From Acephala macrosclerotiorum (lineage: Eukaryota > Ascomycota > Leotiomycetes > Helotiales > Mollisiaceae), in contig MU119235.1 in the NCBI GenBank assembly GCA_014904845.1, forward strand, positions 6,138 to 70,137: a stretch of 64,000 nt of DNA. The letters run 5' to 3'. Made by a program: the position numbers and the translations under genes. Below, piece after piece: positions 32,701-42,878 of this stretch. Every line of letters starts with the position of its first letter. Position 1 is the first letter of the stretch. The notes beneath the pieces are model-generated. The model worked only from the letters and a program-made list of their open reading frames with translations. It was not told where the DNA came from and searched no databases.

Positions 32701-34613
32701 TCGCTAGCATCTTGAAGAAAAGTGACATCGCGATCAGAACGAGATTCGTCCCGAGAGGGCGCATTTGGACTCGAAAGCAATGGCTTTGGAGCCGAGACAT
32801 GAGATGAGGGTGGTAAATTGTCAACCGAATCTCGGGTACTCGGTCTCACAGCCCTAATGGTAGCACTTTTGTCCGGCTCGTAATCAGGCGAGAACCCTCT
32901 GACATGTCGCTCAGCTGGCTCTGGACTGTGGTTCATCTGTCGATCAATAGAGGCCTGGGGAAATGGATCGACAGGGCTTCTTGCAGGAGTCCTGAGATAG
33001 GGGTTCATCACCTTCCGAAGACTGCTCACTGGACTGGGTTGAGCTTTGCCCGATACAGCTTCCTTGTCTGGCTGTAACGCTAGTGGTGGAACGATAGGAG
33101 GAGGCATTGGAGCCTCAGCTTCGGAAACAGACTTCTTCCTACGCCGAAAGAAGGACGACGACTTTTTAGAAAGCACATGAGTATGTTCCTTTGGTGGCGG
33201 TGGAGGTTGTGGTTGCGTGTGCTGAGACTTGATCTGATTTCCAATGTGTTGTGGTCGACTGCTTGGGCGGTCTGTCGTTTCAGCAGATGTCGTAGAACCG
33301 TGCGAGGGAGGAGGATCTGGAGCGTGCGCAGGGGTATTCCTCGATCCAAAAACTCTTCTGAAAAATCCCGGTTTCTCTTTGGATGGTTGGGCTAGTCCGG
33401 GTGAAGGCTGAGGCGTATCTTTCGGTTTCCCATACCCGACCAATGGCGCTGGCGCCGATTCCTTGATGAAAGCCGGCAAAGGTGGTAGCTCTCGAGCTGG
33501 ATCCTTAAGGCCATAATCTAACCTACCACCTGAAGAAACATTCGAAGATAGCTTGCCTTTATAGCCACTTTTCGATGATCTTGTACTCCTCTTCCGTTCG
33601 AGCTTCGGCATCCCTTGATCGATCCTGGGAGACTCTGGCGGGAGGACTATTGGCGACGTAGGAGGCAGTCTTCGTGGTCCCACAGGCACGGTAGGTGTTG
33701 GTGCAGCATCGTAGTCGTAGGGATTGAACGTCGAGACCGCTACATCCATTTGTCGGGCCATTGAAGGGGGTGGAAGGTTGTTCGCCGCGAGTCGGTCACT
33801 GCCATAATCGAAACTCGAAGATCTGCCAGCCAACCCATGCGCCCAACGTGTACTGCTCGTAACTTGTGCGTATCCCAAATCAAAGCTATTCGCACTGCTC
33901 CCCTTGCTGCCCTTCCCGCTGCGCGAATGTATGCCTCGTGGTGGTACTTGTGGTGCGTTCCGCCCCGATGAAAAGCTCGAATGATGGTCTCCGCGATTGC
34001 TGTTTATTCTCGACAATCCGCTCTGAAAATTAGAACTGCTATTACTCCTCCGCCCTCGAGATAATCCACCTCCGGAGTATCGGCTCGAATCGTCTGCGTT
34101 GTCGTAGTCCGAGCTGTATGAATAAGTGTGTCCACCTCTCCCATTCCTCGGCGCAAAATTTGACGTAGGCTGATACGAATCCTCCTCAAACGTATTATAC
34201 AATTGTTCCTCATCCACTGTAGGTTGTCTGCCAAAGCCCTCCTGTCCGAAAGAAAATTGGTCGAGGGAGAGCAGCATGTGGTCCACCAAGGAGTCGCGCG
34301 TAACCTGGCGAGGTGACAAAGAAAGATCGTGCGAGTCTCGATTTATGCAACCTCTCTCAGGATCATTCTCCTTGTTCGAAGATGGATCAACGGGTGTGAT
34401 ATCGTCCAAAAATGTTTCCCTCAACCCTGTTCGCACCTTAAGCGCCCGGTTGGCGGCGACAATATTGCCTCTGCTGGGACGATAGTTTTCCTTCTTGGGA
34501 GTCTGCGGTGGGGAAATCTCCTTGCCCTTCCCTTTGTAGCCACTCGTGTCGACATTCAAGGAAACGCCAGGGCGCTTCGCGGATGAAGCCGCCTGGTTCT
34601 CGAACGACTGCAT
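29796..34613 (-). CDS. Sec7-PH domain Arf guanine nucleotide exchange factor (Syt1-like)
   Basis: A 1590-residue protein once a 45-base in-frame intron (31793-31837; GTAAGT donor, GCTAACC branch site, CTCAG acceptor) is removed. A long N-terminal half (about 1-780) is disordered and Ser/Pro-rich. The Sec7 domain spans about 800-985: the catalytic glutamate lies in ALKAESQQVDRILVAF, and the second conserved motif is DVVHTICYSLLLLNTDLHLA. The PH domain follows near 1255-1400 (GIVKHKHHLESVDKK, WSEVFAVIEKGYMSLFSF). The C-terminus holds a coiled segment and ends in a charged EEREREKEQWRKERAEAED run. Sec7 domains load GTP on Arf GTPases for vesicle traffic; the PH domain binds membrane lipids. The layout matches yeast Syt1-type and fungal Sec7-PH proteins. 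The first ATG in frame is at 34613; upstream in-frame codons are not ATG. Confidence 0.9.
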   Translation of the reverse strand: MQSFENQAASSAKRPGVSLNVDTSGYKGKGKEISPPQTPKKENYRPSRGNIVAANRALKVRTGLRETFLDDITPVDPSSNKENDPERGCINRDSHDLSLSPRQVTRDSLVDHMLLSLDQFSFGQEGFGRQPTVDEEQLYNTFEEDSYQPTSNFAPRNGRGGHTYSYSSDYDNADDSSRYSGGGLSRGRRSNSSSNFQSGLSRINSNRGDHHSSFSSGRNAPQVPPRGIHSRSGKGSKGSSANSFDLGYAQVTSSTRWAHGLAGRSSSFDYGSDRLAANNLPPPSMARQMDVAVSTFNPYDYDAAPTPTVPVGPRRLPPTSPIVLPPESPRIDQGMPKLERKRSTRSSKSGYKGKLSSNVSSGGRLDYGLKDPARELPPLPAFIKESAPAPLVGYGKPKDTPQPSPGLAQPSKEKPGFFRRVFGSRNTPAHAPDPPPSHGSTTSAETTDRPSSRPQHIGNQIKSQHTQPQPPPPPKEHTHVLSKKSSSFFRRRKKSVSEAEAPMPPPIVPPLALQPDKEAVSGKAQPSPVSSLRKVMNPYLRTPARSPVDPFPQASIDRQMNHSPEPAERHVRGFSPDYEPDKSATIRAVRPSTRDSVDNLPPSSHVSAPKPLLSSPNAPSRDESRSDRDVTFLQDASDNDRDTTPSITGGKDMLEPNPLANRQHSSPSVARDMALVAEYERMHSRRSPTPSKPDAKSSPIGNSPRNAKEPGSGIKQTIVTTKDEEWVMLTPTKSPGQLDDKEHRVWLEPSSSEEDLSGPPNLALPFKAGEAPGRYSGSTDTAYKSATSLPLVQVDGEEIADTPESKLMSASEAINTLDEVYPPADAVTPAEGDRERAKKIYDGNEDFIQKEKAATWLGEEGPVRLRTLLAYMELYDFANLNILAALRLMCGRLALKAESQQVDRILVAFSNRWCECNPDHGFKGTGKFNSKVTGVALTFSDVVHTICYSLLLLNTDLHLADIEQKMTRSQFVKNTMPTIRKSVADSAPDAFEPARGSILPGKSSTFDTNKSAPEASLKPERASIEVERPSWRSSFRPPPRTDSDGIAPTPLDYDTPQNDCGPLVKAPFHGTLRTWEVQVEIVLKDFYNSIRNERLPLFGAPAEKSLQPPSTNSLSVFTNGMLRRTPSVLSKAPSDSQSYARGRTAETVRVGNGKWANKNRSRPRLYPGSGLGSSRTSLDDQSSMWSPSVSSSTWSKYSLGKTQTSMSVDSFGSNWPSADYQQSIGFANALSQAIIREETIGSAGSGGSDREEPRVTPLLEDESLELHGAPWAKEGIVKHKHHLESVDKKAKDRNWSEVFAVIEKGYMSLFSFSAKSLRNKAKGKGIAMGVVGGGNWQENAESLGSFLLRQTIASALPSPGYSKARPHVWALSLPTGGVHLFQVGTPDIVKEFVSTANYWSARLSNHPLVGGISNIEYGWSDAIVNNALVNAINDSTRPSTSGNRPSIQSSLRSSLDQGYASSGPRARLPGDKITISDWTPPTQSMRASNLMEQDQLKTLSDYVSGIEEELQKHNQLRSPMLLAFTPRHPNANKAMANWEKKSSYLLREIVKFRTYIDCLQAAQFGKDKVYAEREEREREKEQWRKERAEAEDDDNDEGDTTLRPE

Positions 34614-36735
34614 CTTGAAGCCTCGATTGGGGTGGCCCAAGATAGCATCAGCTCGATTCGAGATTGGCTGTCGACGTCGACCCCATGAACTCTCTCAGTC
34701 CCAATTGCGATATCGATGAGAGAGAAGGGCTTATCGGATTCGAAGCTTGCGATTGAATTTTGACACGAGCCTTCCGCGATTGTTCTTGGTCCAGGAATAG
34801 CTGTCGCGGGGACTTGATGCAGAGCGCGTTTGGGTCAGGTATTGAAACGGCTGAGCCGATATTTTTTATCCTGGTCAGTGGCGGACGCAGCGCAGCGATA
34901 GGTACCTAGGGACTGGAATGACAATCGACGCCGATGACAGTCGCAATGGCGGTGATCTGGGAGATCGTAATTCGTTTTGTTTGGTGATGATGGTACAGTA
35001 GGGTTCTCCAAGAGATCGAGTTTGGTCGGAGAAAGGAAGGCACACAGCTTCTGCAATTCCGCTTAACAGCACAAACCGGCTAAGACATACAGCACTGCAC
35101 GTCCTCCAGGCACGCAAAAAATACAATAATATCTTAATGATTAATTAGAGGCAGCAGTAAGGAGGAAGCAGGGTCCACGACTCATTCCTCGCAGGTGCCA
35201 GAAGATGGGTTGTGTCAAAAAATGGTCAAGGTGTTCTGCTTCTTTGAGAGATTTCTCCGATTGGGTCGGGTGGAGTGAAAGCACCCACCCACTCTCATCT
35301 GCATCTACTTAGTACGATATTTTCTACGACGTCGACATCTTGGCATCTTTTTACATCTTGCGCAACAGTCTCGAGCCTCTTTGTCGGGGACAGAGCAGGC
35401 TGATCTTCTGCAATCTCAACTTCATCTCTTCGTCCTCTTGGAATTTAGTTACATACGACGAGGGATTCGTATTATGGCTGCTCGCAAAGCTAATGTGGTT
35501 CGCAGGAAAAGCATCAAAGCCAGTTGCACAGATACACCACAGACGCAGGCGTTGCGTACTCAAGTCAGTGTGCTGCAGAACGAGTAAGCAACGTGAGGGG
35601 AAGATCCCATATAAATCCGATAGGGTGCGCCATCCGGTGGTCGTTGGGGTTTCAGGGGGAGGGGAAGCTGTGCGTGAGACGACACGATGCCAGCTCTCGC
35701 TCTGGGGCCATGCTGGTTCCTGACAACAACTGGAGCAACGAAGATGAAGGACTTGGGACTGAAGAAGCGGTGAGTAGGAAGCCCAGTCCGAGCACTTCTG
35801 TCCCTCATGATTGAGGTCATTCCAGAAGGAGAGGAAAACAAATAAAAGGGGCAGCGAATTGCAACGGCGGTGCCTATCGACACCTCTCACTTAAAATCCC
35901 ATCGCGCTGCACCCCCCTTTCCTGGTGCATGGCTGTCTTGCATCGTGCATAAAAATCTATTCGTCCCTGACATGAACCCGTTCAGCTGTCATCCCCTTTT
36001 GCCCTTCTCGAAATCTCACGCGAGATCCAATCAAACACGGGCCCTTGTTTCTGGGTGGGTGGACTGCCGAATAGGGCGCGAGATCCGCCTTCTCATCCGT
36101 TTTGGTGTTGAAGCTCATTTGCTGTGTGGCTGCAAGGCCGAAAGTAGTCTGCCGACGATTCCAGGGCCGAGTCTCCTCCAGCTTCCGATGTCAGCTTTCG
36201 GTCAGCGAAGACCAAGCTCAAAATCTTGTTATCAAGGCACTCATAAATGTCCCTTAGCACGAGCAAAACCGGGAGCCCGGAAATCTGGAGCTTGGTGACG
36301 GCAGTTCGAGACCTCGCTCGGCAGTGTTTTGTTGCGAGTGCTGTCTGGATAAATGCTGAAGTCACGAGATCCAGATCGCAAACTGTGCTGTTTCCGGTAA
36401 TCGTGAAGCCTTTGAAGTTCAGAAGGTTTCGCATACCGTTGAATATTGACCCACATATCAGAAGAGATCGCCTTGGCATATCTGACAGCCATGTGTTCGG
36501 CTCCCATCGTATTTCAAAACTCTATTATGTTTTCAAGCGTCCACGTGCCCGTTTGTGCTCGTCATGTCCGATCGACGCATAAGAAAGTTTTCTGGAGCGG
36601 CACAATCGCCCATGCGACCCTGGGTTTGATGTCATCGCCCTAAGTTCAGGGGTATCCTTGGACGTCACTCTCCCAAGGAATTGTACATCTGGCGATTGGA
36701 GCGCAAGGGATGAGAAGATCGTGTCTCAGCAGAAC
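34614..36735. other. Gene-poor region, no gene seen
   Basis: 5' flank of the Sec7-PH gene followed by about 1.7 kb of short overlapping frames on both strands, none with domain-like features. A 179-codon minus frame at 35351-35890 is Cys/Ser/Leu-rich but has no plausible start context or splice partners, and I do not accept it. Confidence 0.4.
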
Positions 36736-37044
36736 TTATTCCTCTAGCAAAGAATTTCTGGGGTCCAGAGAACCTCGAAAATACCTCCGTACAGTTGCTT
36801 CCTTCGGCAGATGACTCCTTGTTGCATGGATGTTCGATTTGGTAATCGTTACATAATCCAAGATCCAGACTCGTGGACTCGTGGACTCATGAGTTGCCGT
36901 CGAAGGATTCTTTGCTTGAGAAAGTTCGCTTGAATCTCCCCATGTATATCCCTTTGAGTATGATAAGTCAGATGGAAAGACCGGATGGCAGTGCCACGTC
37001 GGCCATGCGATCGCGAAGCGATCATCATGAGCAAGGTTGTCCAT
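36736..37044 (-). pseudogene. Possible relic of a six-hairpin glycosidase (rhamnosidase-like) gene
   Basis: A 102-codon frame contains SKGYTWGDSSELSQAKNPST followed by PRVWILDY. From memory, fungal alpha-L-rhamnosidase-like six-hairpin glycosidases have a similar stretch (Ala-Lys-Asn-Pro-Ser-Thr, then Pro-Arg-x-Trp-x-Leu-Asp-Tyr-Gly) near the N-terminus of the mature protein. Immediately after DY the reading diverges and no continuation of the family is visible on either side, so if the match is real this is a small fragment of a dead gene. I have no alignment; treat the family name as a weak inference. Confidence 0.28.
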
Positions 37045-38456
37045 ATTGAGGGATTTGCGCTAATAATCTTCCGAGACAGGCAAGTGTCAAAGACTTCTTC
37101 GCAATGCTTCGGTATATCTTTACTTTTCAGATTCGAATCGTATTCACTGCTCGTCGTTTTCCGTTCATCCTCTCGTCAGTATTGGAGTTCAACTGAAGTC
37201 GGGAGTTGGGACTTCCTAAGCCACGCCACGCGTTCTTTATGTCGTAATCAGACATCCGAACACGAAAGCGAACTATAATCAGATATGCGCAGCCCTCATA
37301 GTTGTTCGCTTGCTTCTGAATGTTGTGCATGGATCATTGTGTTTTCTCGGTGAAGCTGTCGGATGTTGTGAGAGGTGTTAGAAGATGATCCAACGCAGGG
37401 AGAACATTTGACCCGATAAAGCGAGCGAGCAAGTCACCACCCCGAAAGTACTTTCTCCAAGGGCCCATCATTCCTCCTATTGTTATTTCGTAACCTCCTC
37501 ATCGTCTACCTTAAACCAGCTTGTCTTGTCACATTCACATCTTCATTCCGTTACCACCACAATATGCCGTATCGAGTTACTTGTGGAGCTGACCCTGCGT
37601 TCTGTGCGTGTACTGCGATGCTCAGAGTTAAAAGTAGAGTCTTCGTGTAGCACAAGGTACTTCGGGGTGCTGCTTTTCGTTGACTTTCTCGCGCTCTTTC
37701 TCGTCTGGCGACCGTTCTGAGCCGCGGCGTCCTCGTCGTTGGTTCCTACTTCTGATTCACTCTGATTTGTTCTTCTACTAGCGCAGATAATATGCAAAGT
37801 ATCTCACAGATGTCACGCAGGCTCTTTTTCGGGCATTGTCTTCGGGTTTGGGATGCGATGAGTACCTTCTCATCCAAAGTTCTTGTCTCTAAGCCTGGTT
37901 CATGCTTAGTATCCTTGCTTTTCGTCTCATAATATGGTACAGTCTGTTCGAAAACCCACCGGCCAAACAAGGTTCGCTGTTTGAAGCTCTGCATTACTGA
38001 GCCCAAGGCCATAGGCGCGCCAAGAACTCGGAGTCTCCAGTATCTCATCAGCCGCGGAACACTCCTCACTCCCCAGCACCAAATATGCAACAGCACGGGC
38101 TAGGAACATCACACTATCAGGCACGATATCATTCTCATTCGGCACCTCGCTAGAGGGCATAGCGGAGGCGCAGATCAACGAATGGTGGACAAGCCCTCGG
38201 GCCTTTCGTACTGTCGTACTCGTCCCGAGAGCCAATCACACTGGCCGACGACCACCCAGGTTCTTCTTAAACGTCCCCAAGAATGAAGAAATGGTAGCGA
38301 ATGTTGAGGCTTCACGCGCCTCGCAGCAAGATCGCAGTTGGCTTGAGTCTTGGTGCGGGGAAGATGAAGTTCAGATGAACCGACGTTTAACTGTGGGGTG
38401 AGATCTCGCTTACCACCGTCGGAAGGGGTAAGCATTCTAGCAATGTTCTCTCGCAG
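37045..38456. other. Gene-poor region, no gene seen
   Basis: Overlapping short frames on the minus strand (37746-38096, 37927-38235, 38175-38492) include some ordered-looking segments (for example DSVMFLARAVAYLVLG), but they are in different frames without convincing introns. They may be remnants of a gene I cannot identify. Confidence 0.35.
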
Positions 38457-38888
38457 ATGTCTCTCCCGATTCAAGCTCGGCCAGACTTTCATACACGACG
38501 TTCAATCTCTCTGAACCTACCTCAGCTAAAACCACGGGCTTCTAATTCAGATACAATGTCCATCACACCGACACTCAGTAACACATGCAGCGTGTCGGGG
38601 AAGGGTGTTGTCCAAGTTTATTTCGTATCAGGGACGCTTTTGGCAATGATTACGGAGCAGCCAATCAAATGTCTTGTGGGATTCAAAAAGTTGGAAGTTG
38701 GGGCTGGGAAGAGCGTGAGTGTCACAATTGAGGTTGAAATGATTGAGCCGGGGCATTATGCTAGTTCCAAGTCTAGGGTTAATGCTGGGACTTATGCTTC
38801 TATGATGGAACGAGCTCTGGCGATGCTGATTTGGCGGGTATGGTTGAGGTCACGATCACTTGAGCAACACGAAGAAGTAGATAAATAG
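38457..38888 (+). pseudogene. Fragment of a GH3 beta-glucosidase (C-terminal Fn3-like domain)
   Basis: The middle of this 143-codon frame reads SVSGKGVVQVYFVSGTL, then TEQPIKCLVGFKKLEVGAGK and SVSVTIEVEMIE, then AGTYASMM. This is the pattern of the fibronectin type III-like domain at the C-terminus of family 3 glycoside hydrolases (GKEVVQVY...., P.K.LVGF.KV.L.PGES..V...V). The catalytic (beta/alpha)8 and alpha/beta domains, which should precede it by 500-600 residues, are absent upstream on this strand. I therefore call it a relic of a secreted beta-glucosidase gene. The initial Met at 38457 has no significance. Confidence 0.5.
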
Positions 38889-39079
38889 TCTGGTGATCGC
38901 GATGAGGTTTTATTCTTACGGTATACTACCTGAATGCTCTCGGGTTCCATTTTCAAAATTCTCTCCGTCTATCTTGACCTCATAAGTCCCGGGTATCTCA
39001 TCTACCAAACCAAAACACAAACCTTGGGTATATCTAATTCCTTACTCCTCTCCAGCATCAACAAAAATAGACAATGTTA

Positions 39080-40471
39080 TCAGATCCCCATCGAGCTGAG
39101 CCCACCATTACTCCACCACCTGATCCCACTCACTACCTCTTTCCTTATCTCGCTCCAAGTTCTCCCAGTCCCATTCCACCTAGAACCTGCTCCACTATCC
39201 ACGTCTTCCCAATCCTCCTCATCACCATCGTCTTCACTATCAGTTTCCTCTAAATTCTGCCCACGCCACTCATTGTCTCCAAGCTCATTCTTCACCTCCT
39301 TCACTTTCTTCTCCTGTTTCACCTTCAGCCCTGCATTTGCGAATAGCTTGTTCCTTCGCTCGATCGCTTCACGTGAGTCGCCATTATACGGGGGTGCGTT
39401 GTCAAAGTCGGCTTGGACGTCGAATTTCTCCTTCTTGGGCGATGCGAATTTTGTTTTTAGGTCCAATTCGAGGTTGTGCTCTCTGCTGATGCGGGCCAGG
39501 AAGTCTTTGGTTGATTCTTCGTAGTAAGAGTTGGGGTCTTGTTCATTTTCAGCATCGTATACTGCGTCTTCGTCTGGATCTGCGTCTGCGTGTGGCTTGG
39601 AATCTTGCTCCTGTTCTATGGCATCCGTCGCCTGTTCGTCTGAAGTTGTGTCTGCGACCGGCTTCTCATCCAAATCTGTGTTTGTATTCAAGTCCTGCTT
39701 TGCGTCTGAGGATTGTTCCTTTTTCCCGGTGTCGTTTTCCGGCTCGAAGACCCCCTTTTCGACAGCAATCCCAGGCTCTGCATCTTCAGCATCTAGAGCA
39801 TCTAGCGCCTCCTGCAAAGTTTCCGGCTCTTTACAGGTATCGCGGAATGAGGCTTGAGAGTTCTCAGTCGCGTTCGGAGGTGGTCCAGGCCTCGTTTTGT
39901 CTGAACCATGCTCACTCTCAGTCGAGTTTCTCTCGTCCCTCGTGCGGTCGACTGTATTGTCTTTCTCTACTGTTTTTATGGCAGGAGTTTCGCCTGAAAT
40001 TCGTACTGGATGCTCTTGGGCATCTAGAACGGTCGTTTGCTCAGCTGACGCCGTGGAAGAAGAGTCGTTCGGAACTGGACGACCCATGCGGCCTTCACAA
40101 GCTGTGCCTTCTGCCAGAATCTTGCCACTTTTCTCGGTTTGCGTGGGCCCAGCTTTGACAACCTCTAGCCGCTCGTCGTTGTCGCGGAGATTGACGGAAT
40201 CGGGTATCCAACCGGTGTTGGAGTGATTGCGGTATTGTACCATATAAACTTTCCTCCTGTTATTTCTTTCCGGCAGTATCCTATCCATCGTTCCCTTGCC
40301 CAACCACCGAATACCTTGATCTCGAAACCACTGTCTCTTAGTTACGTTTTGTTGCCTGCTTTGGCAGTGGACATATAACACCAAGAAAGGGGAGAGGATA
40401 ACGCAATCGATGATGAGTCGACATAATAGCCACCAGGCGATATGGCCTCCGGCGAGTAGTAGTGGTGACAT
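39080..40471 (-). CDS. Hypothetical acidic single-pass membrane protein
   Basis: A 463-residue single-exon protein starting MSPLLLAGGHIAWWLLCR. The first ~35 residues contain a hydrophobic membrane segment (WWLLCRLIIDCVILSPFLVLY) followed by a basic stretch (RQQNVTKRQWFRDQG). The remainder is soluble and very rich in Asp/Glu, with Thr/Asn/Gln (for example DALDAEDAEPGIAVEKGVFE) and an acidic patch EETDSEDDGDEEDWEDVDSG near the end. A tail with WNGTGRTWSEIRKEVVSGIR is better ordered. No enzyme motif is seen and no function is assigned. The open frame extends upstream to 40654 with other Met codons; I prefer 40471 because the earlier part has 5'-leader-like composition and the membrane segment then sits at the N-terminus. 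Confidence 0.7.
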   Translation of the reverse strand: MSPLLLAGGHIAWWLLCRLIIDCVILSPFLVLYVHCQSRQQNVTKRQWFRDQGIRWLGKGTMDRILPERNNRRKVYMVQYRNHSNTGWIPDSVNLRDNDERLEVVKAGPTQTEKSGKILAEGTACEGRMGRPVPNDSSSTASAEQTTVLDAQEHPVRISGETPAIKTVEKDNTVDRTRDERNSTESEHGSDKTRPGPPPNATENSQASFRDTCKEPETLQEALDALDAEDAEPGIAVEKGVFEPENDTGKKEQSSDAKQDLNTNTDLDEKPVADTTSDEQATDAIEQEQDSKPHADADPDEDAVYDAENEQDPNSYYEESTKDFLARISREHNLELDLKTKFASPKKEKFDVQADFDNAPPYNGDSREAIERRNKLFANAGLKVKQEKKVKEVKNELGDNEWRGQNLEETDSEDDGDEEDWEDVDSGAGSRWNGTGRTWSEIRKEVVSGIRWWSNGGLSSMGI

Positions 40472-41292
40472 CTTGTCGGTCGCGAAAGAGAAGAAGGACG
40501 ATGCTTCTATCATCAATTTGTAGAAATGAGTGTGTGAAATGGAATTTTGAACAAAGTAAAACAAAGCAAAACAAAAGTCGAGAAACATCTTGAAAGTTTT
40601 CGAATTTTGAATGTACGGATTGATTTTGATGTGGACTGGGATACTTGTCATCATTTGCTGTTGCGCTGTCGCTCTTTCCGTTCCATGGTTCGGTCGTGAT
40701 AGTTTTGACGGAGGAAAGAACTGGTGGACGGGACGGAACGCTTAAGGTAAGTACCATCCCGATATCTCCATTAGGAAGAAGGCATGGCTGAGAACTCCCG
40801 GAGAAGCTTGAGTACGAAATGCTATTCACGAGATGGCGATAGCAGAGCGATCATTCTATCGGGAATGTACCAGTACTCGAGACTCGGAAGTTTGTGGTCA
40901 GCCGCCCCTTCCAGATTAAGTGGAAGCAATTCTCCTTGAGGGCTCGAGAATAGATGGATGGATGGATGTCAGCATGGCCCTCGAAACTTTTTCCTTTGCT
41001 AAAATATTTGAGACAAAAATGGACATTGACTTCTACTCTAAGCAAAAAGCGTCGTATCCGGGATGAAACACCCTTTCATATAAAGGCCTCGCTGTAAGTC
41101 AGCTTCGCGAATCTCGTTATGGATTGTCGTTGGCCTCGTTGCGAGAGTACCGTTCTCCTCTTGGTTGTTCTGATATGTATCGTCTCGAAAATATGCATTC
41201 CTAATGCAGCAGCGTATAGGTTCATTCAGCTTGAAACCATCTCCACATCAATCCCTCGAGTACGAATTTCACCTCGCCAATCCCGTTATCGC
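40472..41292. other. Intergenic region, no gene seen
   Basis: 5' flank of the acidic membrane protein gene and 3' flank of the minus-strand ketopantoate-reductase-like gene. Short frames only. A TGGA tetramer repeat (GATGGATGGATGG) occurs near 40953-40968. Confidence 0.4.
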
Positions 41293-42878
41293 TTAGGGTC
41301 CAATTTTTGGCTTGATGTATGATTCCGGCAAAGGTTGTTTGCCTAGTATATCCCGTTGACGCTGCCACTTCTTTGTCCTCTTCGCCTCCAGCCTGTCTGA
41401 AGCGCAGGAGCTCTGGTCAGACGCTTTTTTCTCACGAGCTGGAGGGGTTCTTTCGTGGGGTTTCAGCTCCGCTTCTCGTCCTGCCTGCCCTTTGGCTGCA
41501 TTATCGATGCGCTTCTCTTTCATCTTTTTCTTTATTGCCTCTATGACAGCTTTGTGCGTTGGACCTGAAGATAAGAGTCAACTTTCCAAATCCTGACATG
41601 AGTCCCATGCAGTCCCTGAAAGGGCAGCGGTGGATAAATGTCTTGGCATCGAACCTTCTCAGGCAAAGTAAAGCATTGCGATCCGGAATTTGATCTCACT
41701 TACAAGGCCGGCTAATCTGCTCTCCTCTTCTTACAATCCAACCATTAATCTCCTCGATATCTGTATCCACCCCAATTTCAAGAAGGGTTAACATTTCTGG
41801 AAGTCGACCCCCGTTCAACTGTATATAGTGAAAAACCCAGAAGTTGACATCTTCAAGGGACAGATATTTGTGTGTCCACTCAGGCTTCAGCACATTCCAA
41901 ACCTCTTCTATCATCATCGAGGCAATCTTCCGGGTACCTGCATCTTTAACCAGCTTTTTAGGCATGCACCCTTGAAGAGTTGATAAAGGTGCTATGATGG
42001 CCGTGGGGACCATCCTAAATGAACGACGAGCTATGGACTCTTGCTGAGTGGCATCTTCGGTACAGAATTCTGGAACATCTTTGAGTCTATTCATTATATA
42101 TTGTGTTGACTTTTGACGTTCATCCATCCTGGAAAGCATACTTAAAGACTTCCCACACGCCAAAGTTTTGCTGCGTCGCAATGCAAATGGAATTCCAAGA
42201 TAATCGGTCTCGGAGTTCTGAGAGCGGTACAGGGGTAGTACGAGGTCTGGTGGTCGAGATCAGGTTCATGATACGATTAGGATTCGTCTTTCTAACTCCT
42301 GGGAGGCGGAGAAGTTTGTCACTCCACGGCATTTGTTGCGTAGTAGGTAACTTATGGGCTCCCCAAGGCTTGGTACTGTCGAACATGGGTTTTAGTGGTG
42401 GCCCTTCAGCTGGGTAAGATGGTATGATTACTGGATCTTCTGGACCAGATTTTCGAGTAGTATAGGTAAGTCTGGTGCCGTCTGACTGAATTGTAATAAT
42501 TTCCATATTGATTTCGCCAGATTCATATCTTACGCCATCTATAGCAAGATAAACTCTGTCGTCATTAGAGTTGTGATCGACGCGCAAAGAAGCAACTCAC
42601 TTTTTGCCAGTCGTGGTAAATTTTTTGAACAAGCGAATTTCATGGACAACGATAGTGACCGGCGGCGGATCTGGTAGTCGTGAAAGATAGAATGCCAGAA
42701 AAATAGCTTTATTGCCACAGCCGTGTATGTATATTCTGTTCTTGGCGTCGTCCATAATTTCTGAGGTAGTTGAGATTAGACGACAGAAGGGGGTCACATG
42801 ACGCTGTGCTTGGACTGCCTGGAGCGTTGATCGCGGCGCCGTTCTCCGACCGAGGGGCCAAAACCGCGTTACAAACAT
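41293..42878 (-). CDS. Diverged ketopantoate reductase (ApbA/PanE)-like protein
   Basis: Exons on the minus strand 42878-42601, 42555-42142, 42086-41704 and 41564-41293 give about 448 residues in one frame. The N-terminal nucleotide-binding segment is RIYIHGCGNKAIFLAFYLSR with LPDPPPVTIVVHE, as in fungal 2-dehydropantoate 2-reductase-like proteins. The C-terminal domain has SFRMVPTAIIAPLSTLQGC and TDIEEINGWIVRRGEQISRP. In active enzymes the first of these carries a Lys and an Asn (x-K-L-x-x-N-x-x-I-x-P-L). Here the aligned positions appear to be Met and Thr/Ala, so catalysis is doubtful. The end carries a basic tail of about 80 residues (AREKKASDQ, KRTKKWQRQRD) not usual for the family. The first 41 residues are Arg-rich and may be a mitochondrial presequence; a later Met at 42755 is an alternative start. 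The third intron (42087-42141) lacks a strong branch site. Confidence 0.6.

Noticed and set aside
35351..35890. 179-codon open frame on the minus strand
   Set aside because: Composition is not protein-like, no domain is seen, and similar-length frames occur on the opposite strand of the same stretch.
36866..36892. Short GACTCGTGGACTCGTGGACTC repeat
   Set aside because: Only two to three units within a low-confidence coding relic; too little to call a repeat locus.
39511..40158. A 215-codon plus-strand frame
   Set aside because: It is antisense to the acidic membrane protein gene and is explained as its shadow.
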